Positions 24,119-32,939 of a stretch of DNA of 64,000 nt are shown piece by piece. The notes beneath the pieces were generated by a model. The model was not told where the DNA came from, did no database searches, and was given only the letters and a program-made list of their open reading frames with translations. The translations under genes were made by a program, and so were the position numbers. Source of the DNA: Polyangiaceae bacterium. Lineage in GTDB: Bacteria; Myxococcota_A; Polyangia; Polyangiales; Polyangiaceae. Positions within the stretch are counted from its first letter, which is position 1; each line of letters starts with the position of its first letter. The stretch lies in contig JAICTZ010000037.1 of NCBI GenBank assembly GCA_025936115.1, positions 1 to 64,000 of the forward strand, written 5' to 3'.

Positions 24119-25357
24119 TCACCGCGCGTCCGCGGACGCGTCGCGCGGCGCGGCGTCGGTGCTGCTCGCCGACGCGTCGAGCGCTTCGAGGTCGCGGCAA
24201 CAGCGAAACCCGAGGTGATAATTACGGTGGCTGTTGGGATCGTCGATTTTGGTGACGTGCCAGTCGGGCGCGCGCCAGCGGCAGTCGTCCTCGTGCGCCT
24301 CGGCTTGCAAAAAGATGAACCAGCTGCCCTTCATCTCCGTCTCGCCCGAACCGCCGCGACTGCCGAGCTCTTCGGGGGTGCGCGGGAAGTTCATGTGCTC
24401 GGCCGCATTGCCGTGTTGATCGAAGACGCCGAGCGGGCTCACGCAGGCGGGAAAGGACCCGGCGGGGTAGTCGTTCGTGCCACAGCCGGTCCAGCTCGGC
24501 GTGGGGCACTTCGGGCCCTTCTTCGAGCCCGTGGCGCAGAGCGCGTGGTTCTTTTCCTTGCCGTAAGCCCACACGACTTCGCGGTCCTTGTTGTGGAAGT
24601 ACTGGTCGGCGATACGGCGATCGTTGAAGCGGTATTCGGTTTCGGGAGCTTTGAGGGCGCCGGCACAGGCGCCCTCCCATTCGTGCGCGTCACACAGGCG
24701 CTTGCCGAGGGCGTGGCAGAGTGTTTGCGCCTCGTTCGCGCGGACCCACACGACCGGAAACTCGCACTCGATGTTCGGAAATTCGTACTGATCGATGCAG
24801 ACTTTCGCTTGGGCGGGAGTTTCGCCCGCGCTCGGATCGTAGAGCGGCACCATGTTGGGGGCGCCGCAACGGACGTCGGGCGCGGGCAGGTGGGGCGCCT
24901 GAGCGCGTCGCGCGAGACAGTCGGCGCGCGAGAGCGGGTGATGCGACACCTTCGGATTGCCTTGCCCGATGTATTCCGAGCCCGCGAAGACCGCGCGGAT
25001 CGCGGCGACCTGCGCGTCGCTCAGGCCGAGCACGCGCTGCATGTTGACGATGAGCACGTCGTTCCGCTCGCGCAGCGTGCCGCCGTCGAGCTCGAGATAC
25101 GGCTCGGGAGCCGCCGCTTCCACGCTGGCGTCCTCGGCGGGGGCGGCATCTTGCACGCCCGCGTCGGGCTCCCTCGCAACGAGACGTGGCCCGGCGCTGC
25201 TCGACGGCGCCGGGACGCGAGCTGCCTTCCGTAGGCGTGGCGCGACGGCCAGCGCCGCGCCGATGGCGGCCGCAACGAGCATCGCCGCTGCGAGCTTGCG
25301 ACCTCGCGGTGCACGCGCCGGGCGCGGCGGCTTCTGATCGCCCGCTTCGTTCGACAT
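24119..25357 (-). CDS. membrane-anchored SUMF1 (formylglycine-generating-enzyme-like) domain protein
   Basis: A 412-residue protein with an N-terminal membrane anchor (AAAMLVAAAIGAALAVA), a Pro/Ala-rich linker and a SUMF1 domain: CIDQYEFPNIECEFPVVWV, ANEAQTLCHALGKRLCDAHE with EWEGAC, GVFDQHGNAAEHM and a closing HLGFRCCRD. The fold in true FGE oxidises a sulfatase Cys, but the catalytic Cys pair is not clear here, and several other Cys are present. Most bacterial proteins of this type have other, mostly unknown roles at the envelope. It reads toward ctp with one base between stops, and is divergent from pdxJ. A disordered Asp/Ala tail ends it. Confidence 0.82.
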   Translation of the reverse strand: MSNEAGDQKPPRPARAPRGRKLAAAMLVAAAIGAALAVAPRLRKAARVPAPSSSAGPRLVAREPDAGVQDAAPAEDASVEAAAPEPYLELDGGTLRERNDVLIVNMQRVLGLSDAQVAAIRAVFAGSEYIGQGNPKVSHHPLSRADCLARRAQAPHLPAPDVRCGAPNMVPLYDPSAGETPAQAKVCIDQYEFPNIECEFPVVWVRANEAQTLCHALGKRLCDAHEWEGACAGALKAPETEYRFNDRRIADQYFHNKDREVVWAYGKEKNHALCATGSKKGPKCPTPSWTGCGTNDYPAGSFPACVSPLGVFDQHGNAAEHMNFPRTPEELGSRGGSGETEMKGSWFIFLQAEAHEDDCRWRAPDWHVTKIDDPNSHRNYHLGFRCCRDLEALDASASSTDAAPRDASADAR

Positions 25358-25519
25358 CAGCGTTCAGAACCCGGCGCGGTGAGCGCCTTGGCGCCCGCCG
25401 TCCGTATCGGCGTGAGGAGCGTCAGCGGTGCGGGGGGCCATTTGTCGCGGCTGGCCCAGCCAAGCGTTCGGCGCTGTCCCTTGGAACGGCGTGAGAGTAA
25501 GTCGTACGCTCCGAGCCCC

Positions 25520-26266
25520 ATGGTCCGCCTCCACATCAATATCGATCACGTCGCCACGCTGCGCAATGCCCGTGGAACCCTGTATCCGGATCCGATTCTC
25601 GCCGCCGGGCTCTGCGAGCTTGCGGGTGCCGACGGCATCACGGCCCACCTGCGCGAGGATCGGCGCCACATGCGGGACGGCGACATCGAGCGGCTGCGCG
25701 CCGCGCTCACGACCGTCTTGAACTTGGAGATGGCCGCCACGGACGAGATGCTCGCCATCGCCGAGCGCGTCCGGCCCGACGTGATCACGCTCGTGCCCGA
25801 ACGGCGCGAAGAGCTCACGACCGAGGGGGGACTCGACGTGCTCGCGACGCGCCGCGCGGTCGAAAAGGTTGCGACGCGTGCAGCAGCTTCCGGCATCAGA
25901 CTGAGCCTGTTCATCGCGGCCGACGCGCAGCAAATCGAGGCGAGTCGCGAGCTCGGGGCGCAGCAAATCGAGCTTCACACCGGCGAGTATGCCCACGCGC
26001 ACGGCGCCGCACGCGCCGAAGCTCTGTCTCGGCTCGCGCGCGGCGCACGGCTCGCTCGAAAATTGGGCCTCGAAGTGGCCGCGGGCCACGGCCTGACGCG
26101 CGCGAACGTCGGCGCCATCACGGCGATCAGCGAAATCGAGGAGCTCAACATCGGGCACGCCGTGATCGGCGACGCCGTGCTCGTGGGGCTCGAGCGAGCG
26201 GTGCGCGACATGCGCGCGGCCATGGAGCGGGGCGTGGCGGCGCGACCGCGAGGTGCGGTCGCATGA
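25520..26266 (+). CDS. pdxJ: pyridoxine 5'-phosphate synthase
   Basis: A 248-residue PdxJ, which condenses 1-deoxyxylulose 5-phosphate with 3-amino-2-oxopropyl phosphate to pyridoxine 5'-phosphate in the DXP-dependent vitamin B6 route. Signature pieces are LHINIDHVATLRNARGT, the start of the barrel with the active-site His, GITAHLREDRRH, LNLEMAAT, ITLVPERREELTTEGG, IELHTGEYA and AAGHGLTRANV. Length is normal. The ATG at 25520 comes shortly after TACGCT (25505-25510), a -10-like hexamer with TTGGAA 18 bases upstream. Its stop overlaps the nnr start by four bases (ATGA). acpS, often next to pdxJ, is not present. Confidence 0.96.
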   Translation: MVRLHINIDHVATLRNARGTLYPDPILAAGLCELAGADGITAHLREDRRHMRDGDIERLRAALTTVLNLEMAATDEMLAIAERVRPDVITLVPERREELTTEGGLDVLATRRAVEKVATRAAASGIRLSLFIAADAQQIEASRELGAQQIELHTGEYAHAHGAARAEALSRLARGARLARKLGLEVAAGHGLTRANVGAITAISEIEELNIGHAVIGDAVLVGLERAVRDMRAAMERGVAARPRGAVA

Positions 26267-27789
26267 AGCCCGTGCTCACGCGCGCCGAGGTGCGCGAGCT
26301 CGATCGCCGCGCGACGGCAGAAGCGTCGGTGCCGTCCCTCGAGCTGATGGAAAACGCCGGGCACGGCGCGACGGAGCTCTTGCTCGAGCGCTTTCCCGAC
26401 GCGAGGCGGGTCGTCATCGTGTGCGGCGCGGGCAACAACGGCGGGGACGGTTTCGTCGTGGCGCGCTTGTCGAAAACGAAGGGCCGCGACGTCCAAGTGC
26501 TGCTCGTGGGCGACGCGGAGAAGCTCGGCGGGGACGCCCTCCAGAACTATCGCGCCTGGATCGATACGGGCGGCCACCTCACGAACATCGACGCGGGCTC
26601 GCTCGACGCACTCGACGCCGCGCTCGCAGAAGCCGGCGTGGTCGTGGACGCGCTATTCGGCACCGGCCTCGACCGCGAGCTCACCGGCGTGGCGCGCGAC
26701 GTGGTCACGCGGCTGAACGCCGCAGATAAGCCGATTTTGTCGCTGGATTTGCCGTCGGGGCTCGACGCCGACCGCGGCGTGCCGCTCGGCGTCGCCGTGC
26801 GTGCCACCGTCACCGCGACGTTCGCGCAGAAGAAGCGCGGCTTGTGCACGCCGCACGGCGCCGAGCACGCGGGCGAAGTCCGAGTCGTCCCCATCGGCAT
26901 CCCCGAAGAGATCGAGGCACGGGTCGGTTCCGGCGCCGTCGAGCTCGAGCGCGCCGACGTGCGCTCGCTCGTGACGGCGCGCGGTCCGAGCTCGCACAAA
27001 GGTTCCTCGGGTCGGGTGTTGATTCTCGCAGGTTCGCCGGGGAAAATCGGCGCGGCGCTCTTGGTGGCGCACGGCGCTTTGCGCGCGGGCGGCGGTCTCG
27101 TGACGCTCGCGGCCGAGCCGGGCACCGCGAGCGTCTTCGAACAACGCGTGCTCGAGGCCATGACGGCGCGGCTCGACCCCGCCGCGCCTGAGCGCTCGCT
27201 CGACGCCTTGCTCGAAAAGACCGACGTGGTCGCGCTCGGTCCCGGTCTCGGGCTCGACGCGTTCGCGCGTCGTGTCGTCGATCATGTCGCGCTCGGCTGG
27301 GCGGGCCGCGTCGTGCTCGACGCCGACGGCATCACGAGCTTCGCCGAGCGTTCGGGCGAGCTCGCGAAGGCTCGCGGCAAGCTCGTGCTCACGCCGCACC
27401 CTGGGGAGCTTGCGCGCCTGCTCGGCGGCACGGTCGCCGAAATCGAAGCCGATCGCTTCGGGGCGGTGGAGCGCGCCGTGGCGCGCACGGGTCAAACGGT
27501 GCTCTTGAAGGGCGCATCCACTCTCGTCGCGGCACCGGGCGAAAAGATCAGTGTGAATCCAACGGGCAACGCGTTGCTCGCGACCGGCGGTGCGGGTGAC
27601 GTGCTCTGCGGTGTGATTGCCGCGCTGCTCGTCGGCTCGGAGCCGTACTGCGCGGCGCGCGCGGGCGCCTATTTGCACGGCGCTGCGGCGGATCTCTTGG
27701 TGACGGAGCTTGCCGTCGAGCGTGGAGTTTTGGCGCACGAGGTCGCCGACGCCGTGCCGCGGGCCTTTGCCGCCGCGCTTGCGCGCTGA
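26263..27789 (+). CDS. nnr: bifunctional NAD(P)HX epimerase/dehydratase
   Basis: A 508-residue repair enzyme that restores hydrated NADH/NADPH. The N-terminal YjeF epimerase half contains LMENAGHGATELLL, VCGAGNNGGDGFVVAR and LDLPSGLDADRG; the C-terminal ADP/ATP-dependent dehydratase half contains SHKGSSGRVLILAGSPGKIGAALL, ALGPGLG, LTPHPGELARLLG, LLKGASTLV and the diagnostic NATGNALLATGGAGDVL-like GNALLATGGAGDVLCG. Both halves look intact. It overlaps pdxJ by four bases and is translated with it. tsaE, a frequent neighbour, is missing. Confidence 0.95.
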   Translation: MKPVLTRAEVRELDRRATAEASVPSLELMENAGHGATELLLERFPDARRVVIVCGAGNNGGDGFVVARLSKTKGRDVQVLLVGDAEKLGGDALQNYRAWIDTGGHLTNIDAGSLDALDAALAEAGVVVDALFGTGLDRELTGVARDVVTRLNAADKPILSLDLPSGLDADRGVPLGVAVRATVTATFAQKKRGLCTPHGAEHAGEVRVVPIGIPEEIEARVGSGAVELERADVRSLVTARGPSSHKGSSGRVLILAGSPGKIGAALLVAHGALRAGGGLVTLAAEPGTASVFEQRVLEAMTARLDPAAPERSLDALLEKTDVVALGPGLGLDAFARRVVDHVALGWAGRVVLDADGITSFAERSGELAKARGKLVLTPHPGELARLLGGTVAEIEADRFGAVERAVARTGQTVLLKGASTLVAAPGEKISVNPTGNALLATGGAGDVLCGVIAALLVGSEPYCAARAGAYLHGAAADLLVTELAVERGVLAHEVADAVPRAFAAALAR

Positions 27790-27915
27790 CACGCCGTTCG
27801 GCCGGAGGTCGCGGCGCGGTGAGCGCCGGTACTGCACGAGAGCGCGTCGCCCGGCAGCGCCGGTCCCGCGTGAGAGCGCTGGCGCTCGTCGCGCGGGCGT
27901 GCGACCGTGTAGTGC

Positions 27916-28893
27916 GTGATCTTAGGTGGCGGCGTCGCGTTGAGCGTCCTCGGCGTTCTCGGATCGCCCGCCGCTTCGGACGACGCGACGCCCATTCGCG
28001 TCGAGCTCGATGCACCGCCCGAGTGCGCGACCGCCGAGGGCTTTTACGAGGCCGTGCGCGCGCGCACCGAACGGGCGCGGACAGTGAAAGAAGGTGAAAC
28101 GGGGGTGCGTGTCGTCGTGCGACTCACGCGCGTCGGCACGCGCGCTCACGGCGAGCTGCGCGTCATCGGCGAGCACGGTGAGAGCGATACGCGGCGCGTC
28201 GACGGCGCGAGCTGCACCGAGGTGGTCGCCGCGCTGTCGCTCACCGTGGCGCTCGCCGTCGATCCCACGGCCCGGCTCGGGGCACTCGAAGCACCCTCGG
28301 AAAAGCCGGCCGCCCCCGCGTGCCCCAAGTGCGAGCCGCCGCCACCGCCGCCACCGCCGCCACCCCCGCCGCCACTCGAGCTCGAAGTGCGTCTCGGCGT
28401 GCATCTGCTCGGCATGGGTCAGGTATCGCCGTCCATGAGTTTCGGCGGGGACCTCTCCGTGCGCGTGATCGCTCCGTGGGCCGCGGCGTCGTCGCTCGGT
28501 CTAGGCATTACGTACCTGCGCAACGACGTGTTCGCCGGTACTCACGAGGCGGCAGTCGGATCCACGCTGTTCCAGCTCACCGGCTGTCCTAAGCGCTTCG
28601 GTGCGCGCGACACCTTCACGTTCGAGCCGTGCTTGGTCGGCATGGGCGGCTGGCTGCATGCCGAAGGACGGGGGCTCGACACGACGACGGAAGTGACACG
28701 CTCGTATTTCGCGGCGGGGGCGCTCTTCATCGGCAGCGCACCCTTGAGCTCGCACTGGCAGCTCGAGGTCCAAGCTGGGTTCGTCTTTCCGCTCGTCAAG
28801 CGGCACTTCACAGTCTCGGAGCCGCCACGCGACGTGGGCGAAACCCCGGACGTGTCCGGTGTCGTGGGTCTCGGCTTTTCGTACTCATTTTAG
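27916..28893 (+). CDS. polyproline-linked outer-membrane barrel-like protein
   Basis: A 325-residue protein. After a short hydrophobic start (GTG at 27916) comes a domain of about 100 residues with CATAEGFYEAVRARTERA and CTEVVAALSLTVALAVDP, a layout I have seen at the N-terminus of several myxobacterial envelope proteins. A run of about 13 prolines (28339-28377) joins it to a C-terminal region of alternating strands (GGDLSVRVIAPWAAASSLG, QLEVQAGFVFPLV) ending in SYSF, which suits an outer-membrane barrel. Function unknown. The two downstream genes encode an ECF sigma factor and a membrane protein, so the three may be one regulatory unit. The polyproline run would need EF-P for translation. 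Confidence 0.7.
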   Translation: MILGGGVALSVLGVLGSPAASDDATPIRVELDAPPECATAEGFYEAVRARTERARTVKEGETGVRVVVRLTRVGTRAHGELRVIGEHGESDTRRVDGASCTEVVAALSLTVALAVDPTARLGALEAPSEKPAAPACPKCEPPPPPPPPPPPPPLELEVRLGVHLLGMGQVSPSMSFGGDLSVRVIAPWAAASSLGLGITYLRNDVFAGTHEAAVGSTLFQLTGCPKRFGARDTFTFEPCLVGMGGWLHAEGRGLDTTTEVTRSYFAAGALFIGSAPLSSHWQLEVQAGFVFPLVKRHFTVSEPPRDVGETPDVSGVVGLGFSYSF

Positions 28894-29031
28894 GTCGCGC
28901 CTTCTCGCGTCTCACGGCGGACCTCGCACAACGCAGGGTGGTTTTCGCGCTTTCCTGCGAAGAACGACCACTCCGGTCTAGTCGTGGCAGAATAGGGCCC
29001 AACGGCCCGCGCGTTCGGATTTGCACCCCCG

Positions 29032-29709
29032 ATGATCAAGACGCCCCTACCCGGGAATAATCCGCACGGGAGCGAAATGCCCGATCCCAGCGGCTCGTCC
29101 GAAACGGTCATGGGTGGAGCCGTCGTTGCCGGAGTGTTGCCGGGCGGGCCGCTGCCCGAATCGGAGATCAAGTCCACGGTGAGACCCACCGATCGGGAGG
29201 CACGCCTTCGCTGGATGGTCGACGAATACATCGACTTCGTGGCGCGCGTGCTGCGTAACGCGGGCACTCCCGCCGCCGAGGTCGACGACGATGTGCAGCG
29301 CACCTTCATCGCGGCGGCTCGCCGCCTCGACGATGTACGTCCAGGTGCGGAACGCAGCTTTTTGTTGCAGACGGCGCTGTACGTTGCGGCGCACGCGCGC
29401 CGTACGGTAGCGCGCCGGCGTGAAGTCGCGGCCGAGGAAGCTCCCGAGCAAATCGATTCGGCGCTCACGCCGGAGCAACTCACCGATCAAAAGCGTGCCC
29501 GGCAAATGCTCGATCGGGTACTTTCGGTGATGGACGCCGATTTGCGCACGGTTTTCGTTCTTTACGAGTTCGAAGAGCTCAGCATGGCCGAGATTGCCGA
29601 GGCGCTTTCCATCCCGCGCGGAACCGTGGCGTCGCGCCTTCGGCGTGCCCGAGCCGATTTTCGTGATCGGGTCCGGGCCCTGGGGGGAATTGGGAGAGTA
29701 GAGAAATGA
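29032..29709 (+). CDS. ECF-type RNA polymerase sigma factor
   Basis: A 225-residue sigma factor. Region 2 covers about residues 60-120 (MVDEYIDFVARVLRNAG, DDDVQRTFIAAARRLDD) and region 4 about 160-215 (LDRVLSVMDADLRTVFVLYE, FEELSMAEIAEALSIPRGTVASRL, the HTH). It would direct RNA polymerase to a small regulon. The first 50 residues are Gly/Pro-rich and may be an extension or non-coding; ATG codons at 29077 and 29110 are alternatives. Its stop overlaps the start of the membrane protein at 29706 (ATGA), so that protein is the natural candidate for an anti-sigma. Confidence 0.88.
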   Translation: MIKTPLPGNNPHGSEMPDPSGSSETVMGGAVVAGVLPGGPLPESEIKSTVRPTDREARLRWMVDEYIDFVARVLRNAGTPAAEVDDDVQRTFIAAARRLDDVRPGAERSFLLQTALYVAAHARRTVARRREVAAEEAPEQIDSALTPEQLTDQKRARQMLDRVLSVMDADLRTVFVLYEFEELSMAEIAEALSIPRGTVASRLRRARADFRDRVRALGGIGRVEK

Positions 29710-30425
29710 ATGAGCCGCGTCGTCTTCGCGACGAAGCCGAGAGTCCCGTCGAACTGTTGCTGCTGGAAGCCGGTGTGGCTTACCGGAGCTCGGCGGACGC
29801 GCGCGCCAAGACGCTGGCTGCCCTTGGTCTGGTTGGCTCCGCGGCCGTTTCTGCAGGCGCCATCAGTGCTGCGAGCTCCTCGCTCGCCACGAAGGTCGGC
29901 GTCGGTTGGAGCAAGCTGCTCCTGATTTCGAGCCTGGGAGCAGGCATCGCGGGCCCTGTCGGTTACCTGACCTGGAACCGATTGCACTCAGGTAGGGAAG
30001 AAACCGCCAAAGTGGTTGCGGCTCCGCCTGCGACCCCCCCGGCAGCCGCAGCGGCACTGGCCCAAACGCCGCCCGTGGCCGAGGCGTCACCCAGGGGGGT
30101 TTCGTTCGACGAGCTCCCGGCGCCGGCCGCCAAACCGGAGGCGAAGCAGTCGTCCCCGAGCGGCGATCTCGCGGCCGAGCTCGGCGCGCTCGACGCCGCG
30201 CGCTCGGAGCTTGCGGCAGGCAACGCGAACGGCGCGCTCGGCAAGCTCGACGACTACGCGCGCGTCTACCCGCGCGGCCGGCTCGTGCTCGAGGCCGAGG
30301 TGCTGCGCATCGACGCGCTCGCCAAGAGCGGACAAAAGGACGTTGCGAAGAAACGCGCTGAAGCGTTCCTGCGGCGCCATCCGAATAGCGTGCTCGCGTC
30401 ACGTGTGCGCGGCTACTTGGATTGA
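29706..30425 (+). CDS. membrane protein, possible anti-sigma partner of the 29032 sigma factor
   Basis: A 239-residue protein. Residues 1-45 are a charged N-terminus with VELLLLEAG, then a Ser/Ala-rich stretch and one or two hydrophobic segments (LLLISSLGAGIAGPVGYLTW), a Pro/Ala linker and a C-terminal helical part (about 160-239: ELGALDAARSELAAGNANGA, LVLEAEVLRIDALAKSG, AEAFLRRHPNSVLA) that looks like a TPR pair. Position and 4-base overlap with the sigma gene suggest an anti-sigma or a membrane sensor, but no known anti-sigma motif (such as a zinc HxxxCxxC) is present. Such sigma plus TPR-membrane pairs recur in myxobacteria as I remember them. Confidence 0.75.
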   Translation: MNEPRRLRDEAESPVELLLLEAGVAYRSSADARAKTLAALGLVGSAAVSAGAISAASSSLATKVGVGWSKLLLISSLGAGIAGPVGYLTWNRLHSGREETAKVVAAPPATPPAAAAALAQTPPVAEASPRGVSFDELPAPAAKPEAKQSSPSGDLAAELGALDAARSELAAGNANGALGKLDDYARVYPRGRLVLEAEVLRIDALAKSGQKDVAKKRAEAFLRRHPNSVLASRVRGYLD

Positions 30426-30461
30426 CGTGAATTCGCGGGCGCTCCGCGCAGGAGCGGTCGT

Positions 30462-31814
30462 ATGTTCAAAAACTGCTACGTTTGGCGCGTGCCTTTCGGC
30501 TGCTCTTTGCGCTTCTGCCGTCTAGGATTGGTCGCTGTCGCGCTCGCAGCGAGCACGGGCTGCACCTCCACCGTCGATTCGCTCGGGCATGACGAAGGCG
30601 GGCCCACGGGGGGCACGCAGGTGCCGTTGTCGCTCGCCCCGCTGCACGGGCCCGGCACGTACGACAACGTGTTCCAATTGGTGCTTAACCAAACGACGGC
30701 CGATATCGACGACAAGGTCGACGGCGCCTTCCACCAGCTGTTTCACGGCGATCCTGTCGACGAAGCCATCTTCATTCCCGACCCCCTCAAGGACGACGAA
30801 GCGAAAATCTACGATATCTACCATAGCGATACTCGTACCGAAGGCATGGGCATCGGGATGCTGATAGCGGTCGAGCTCGATCATCAGCCCGAGTTCGACA
30901 AGCTCTGGAATTACGTCAAGCGCGAGATGCCGGCGTCCGGTTCGAGCAGTGGCTACTACTACTCGTTTTGCGACAAAACGAGCACGGTGGTGGTGAGCTG
31001 CCTGGATCCGTACGGCCTGCAGATGTTCGCCATGGCGCTCATCTTCGCCCACGATCGCTGGCGGACGAGTGCGCTCGGCAATATCGATTACGAAGCGGAC
31101 GCGCTGGCGCTTTTGGACGTGATGCTCAACAAAGAGCGAGAGAACGGCGGCATAGTCGATGGCATCACCGACACCTTCGATGCGGAGACCTTGCTCGTGT
31201 TCGACGAGCCGAGGACGGCGGCCGCGTCGCGCACGCGACCGTCGATCTTGATGCCCGCGTTCTACGAGCTTTGGGCGCAGGCGACGGGCAATGCGATGTT
31301 CTCCGCGGCGGCAGCCGCCTCACGCAATCTTTTCCAAAACGTGGAGCAGATCGTCGAGCAAGCCGGCGACGCGGTGAATCCGGCCACCGGATTGATGCCG
31401 CTCCGCGCTTATTTCGACGGGACGCCGGTTCCCGGCTTCGACACCTTCCAAGCCGAGGCCTATCGGATCTTCCCGAACCTGGTGCTCGACGAGATCTGGA
31501 CGCCTGGAGCCCCTTCGAACGCTTCGGAATTCAATAGCATCCTCACGTTCTTTCTAGCCAAGGGCTTCGACAACTACGGCTCGGGCTACAACCTGGATGG
31601 CACGGTCTTGCCGGACAAGAAGGACCATGAGATCGCGCTCGTGTTCGTCAACGGCATCACCGCGGCACGCTCGACGATCAAGGACTCGGATCGGCAGCGG
31701 TTCATTCAGGCCGTCTGGGACCTGGACACGCCCGTGGGGCAGTACCGCTATTACCAGGGGATTATGCAACTTTTCGCTCTGTGCATATTGAGCGGCAAGA
31801 TGCAGGTTTACTGA
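30462..31814 (+). CDS. lipoprotein with glycoside hydrolase family 8-like domain
   Basis: A 450-residue protein with a lipoprotein signal ending ASTGC (Cys34), preceded by AGGAG about nine bases before the ATG. The rest follows the GH8 (alpha6/alpha6) layout: DIYHSDTRTEGMGIGM holding the general-acid Glu, then CLDPYGLQMFAMALIFAHDR and DTFQAEAYRIFPNLVLDEIW. In xylan-type GH8 enzymes the second region reads P-D-G-E and the third F-x-x-D-S-Y-R; here the first Asp is Tyr and the base position is Glu or is shifted. It may be a surface-bound glycan-binding or altered-activity protein rather than a normal xylanase. It stands after the sigma operon and has its own ribosome site. Confidence 0.75.
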   Translation: MFKNCYVWRVPFGCSLRFCRLGLVAVALAASTGCTSTVDSLGHDEGGPTGGTQVPLSLAPLHGPGTYDNVFQLVLNQTTADIDDKVDGAFHQLFHGDPVDEAIFIPDPLKDDEAKIYDIYHSDTRTEGMGIGMLIAVELDHQPEFDKLWNYVKREMPASGSSSGYYYSFCDKTSTVVVSCLDPYGLQMFAMALIFAHDRWRTSALGNIDYEADALALLDVMLNKERENGGIVDGITDTFDAETLLVFDEPRTAAASRTRPSILMPAFYELWAQATGNAMFSAAAAASRNLFQNVEQIVEQAGDAVNPATGLMPLRAYFDGTPVPGFDTFQAEAYRIFPNLVLDEIWTPGAPSNASEFNSILTFFLAKGFDNYGSGYNLDGTVLPDKKDHEIALVFVNGITAARSTIKDSDRQRFIQAVWDLDTPVGQYRYYQGIMQLFALCILSGKMQVY

Positions 31815-32335
31815 CGGATTAGCGGCATTCATGCCACGGCAGTCAGAGAGCCGTGACCACTCGGGATGATCCACCCAGCGCTCACGGGGAATCACTCTAA
31901 CGAGTCCTCTTACAGGGATCTGTCGCCGTGCGCCTCCTCTGGCTCAAAGTCTACGCACCTGTTGTCGAAGCGAATTCGAGTGCTCACTCCGTCACCTGGG
32001 ATGGACACGACGCAGCGAGCGCCGACGGCCTGCTTGCAGAAGACGGCGACACGATCGTCGATGGGGTCGTGCCGCTGCGGCAGCGCGGTTGGTCCGTCAG
32101 CGCGGCGCCGCGTCGCGTGGCTCCGTGGGCTGCTGCTGCTGCGCGCAGGTCGGCGGCGGATTCTACGGTTCGCTGAAGAGCCGCGCGTCGAGGCTGCGGG
32201 GGGGTCCGGCCGTGAACGCCGCACTCCGCGTCGCGATGGCAGCCGGCTCGGCTCGATTGCCAGTTTGACACGCGAGTGTGGGGGACGAGCCGCGCGAGAT
32301 CGCGCGAAAATGCGGGGAAACGCGGCGAGCGCCGG
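31815..32335 (+). other. intergenic stretch, no supported gene
   Basis: About 520 bases between the GH8-like lipoprotein and the promoter of the next sigma gene. Short frames exist on both strands (for example 31910-32224 minus, with CKQAVGARCVVSIPGDG), but none has a ribosome site, a domain or a convincing neighbour. It may hold a decayed gene or a long regulatory region for the sigma-54-like promoter at 32336. Confidence 0.5.
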
Positions 32336-32352
32336 CTGGCATACGGCTTGCG
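32336..32352 (+). promoter_or_regulatory. sigma-54-type (-24/-12) promoter
   Basis: The sequence CTGGCATACGGCTTGCG has the invariant GG (32338-32339) and GC (32350-32351) separated by exactly 10 bases, and close matches to TGGCA and TTGC around them. The start site would be near 32362, just in front of the ATG of the ECF sigma gene (32365, alternative 32374). Confidence 0.55.
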
Positions 32353-32364
32353 ATATCGGCCTTC

Positions 32365-32892
32365 ATGACGAAGGTCATGTTGGAACGCGAGTTCGGGGCC
32401 GAGCTGCCGCGCCTCCGAGCTCAGGCTCGCAGGCTCTGCCGGAATGAGAGCGACGCGCTCGATCTGGTGCAAGACACGCTGGTGCGCGCGCTCGTTTACG
32501 CCGACACGTTCGAAAGCGGCACGAACCTCCGCGCTTGGCTGGCGCAAATCCAGCGCAGCATCTTCGTCTCGCGCTACCGGCGAGCGCGGCGCGAGCGTCG
32601 CGCGCTCGAGCGTTTGATGTTCGACCCGTGCGCGTGGCCAGAACGCGAGGCAACGCCCGCGGGGCCCGTGCTCGGTACGCGCGCAGCCGTCGCGCTCGCC
32701 GAGTTGCCCGACGCCTTTCGGCGCGTGGTCGAGCTGGTCGATCTCGGCGGGCTCGAGTACGTCGACGCGGCGCGAGCTCTCTCCGTTCCCGTGGGCACGG
32801 TCATGAGCCGCCTCTATCGCGGTCGCCGGATCCTTGCGGCGCGCCTCGAGGACCGTGAGCAACGTCAAGAGGTGCCGCGCCGCGCGGCGTGA
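32365..32892 (+). CDS. ECF-type RNA polymerase sigma factor
   Basis: A 175-residue sigma factor with region 2 (about 8-75: LRAQARRLCRNESDALDLVQ, TLVRALVYADTFESGTNLRA, WLAQIQRSIFVSRYRRARRE) and region 4 (about 110-165: LAELPDAFRRVVELVDLGG, LEYVDAARALSVPVGTVMSRL, the HTH). The C-terminal tail is basic. No anti-sigma gene is adjacent: the next gene is on the other strand. The -24/-12 signal just in front suggests that its transcription depends on sigma-54 and an enhancer-binding protein. The ATG at 32374 would leave a leader of about 12 bases and is an alternative start. Confidence 0.9.
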   Translation: MTKVMLEREFGAELPRLRAQARRLCRNESDALDLVQDTLVRALVYADTFESGTNLRAWLAQIQRSIFVSRYRRARRERRALERLMFDPCAWPEREATPAGPVLGTRAAVALAELPDAFRRVVELVDLGGLEYVDAARALSVPVGTVMSRLYRGRRILAARLEDREQRQEVPRRAA

Positions 32893-32939
32893 CGTCGCGG
32901 CGACGCCCGGTGTGAGACGTCCGGTGCGTCGCCTGACGG

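Noticed and set aside
28339-28377. Proline-codon run as a repeat element
   Set aside because: In frame within a coding gene and explained as a polyproline linker.
31910-32224. Minus-strand frame of about 104 codons as a gene
   Set aside because: No ribosome site and an Arg/Ser-rich first half; only the end looks faintly protein-like.
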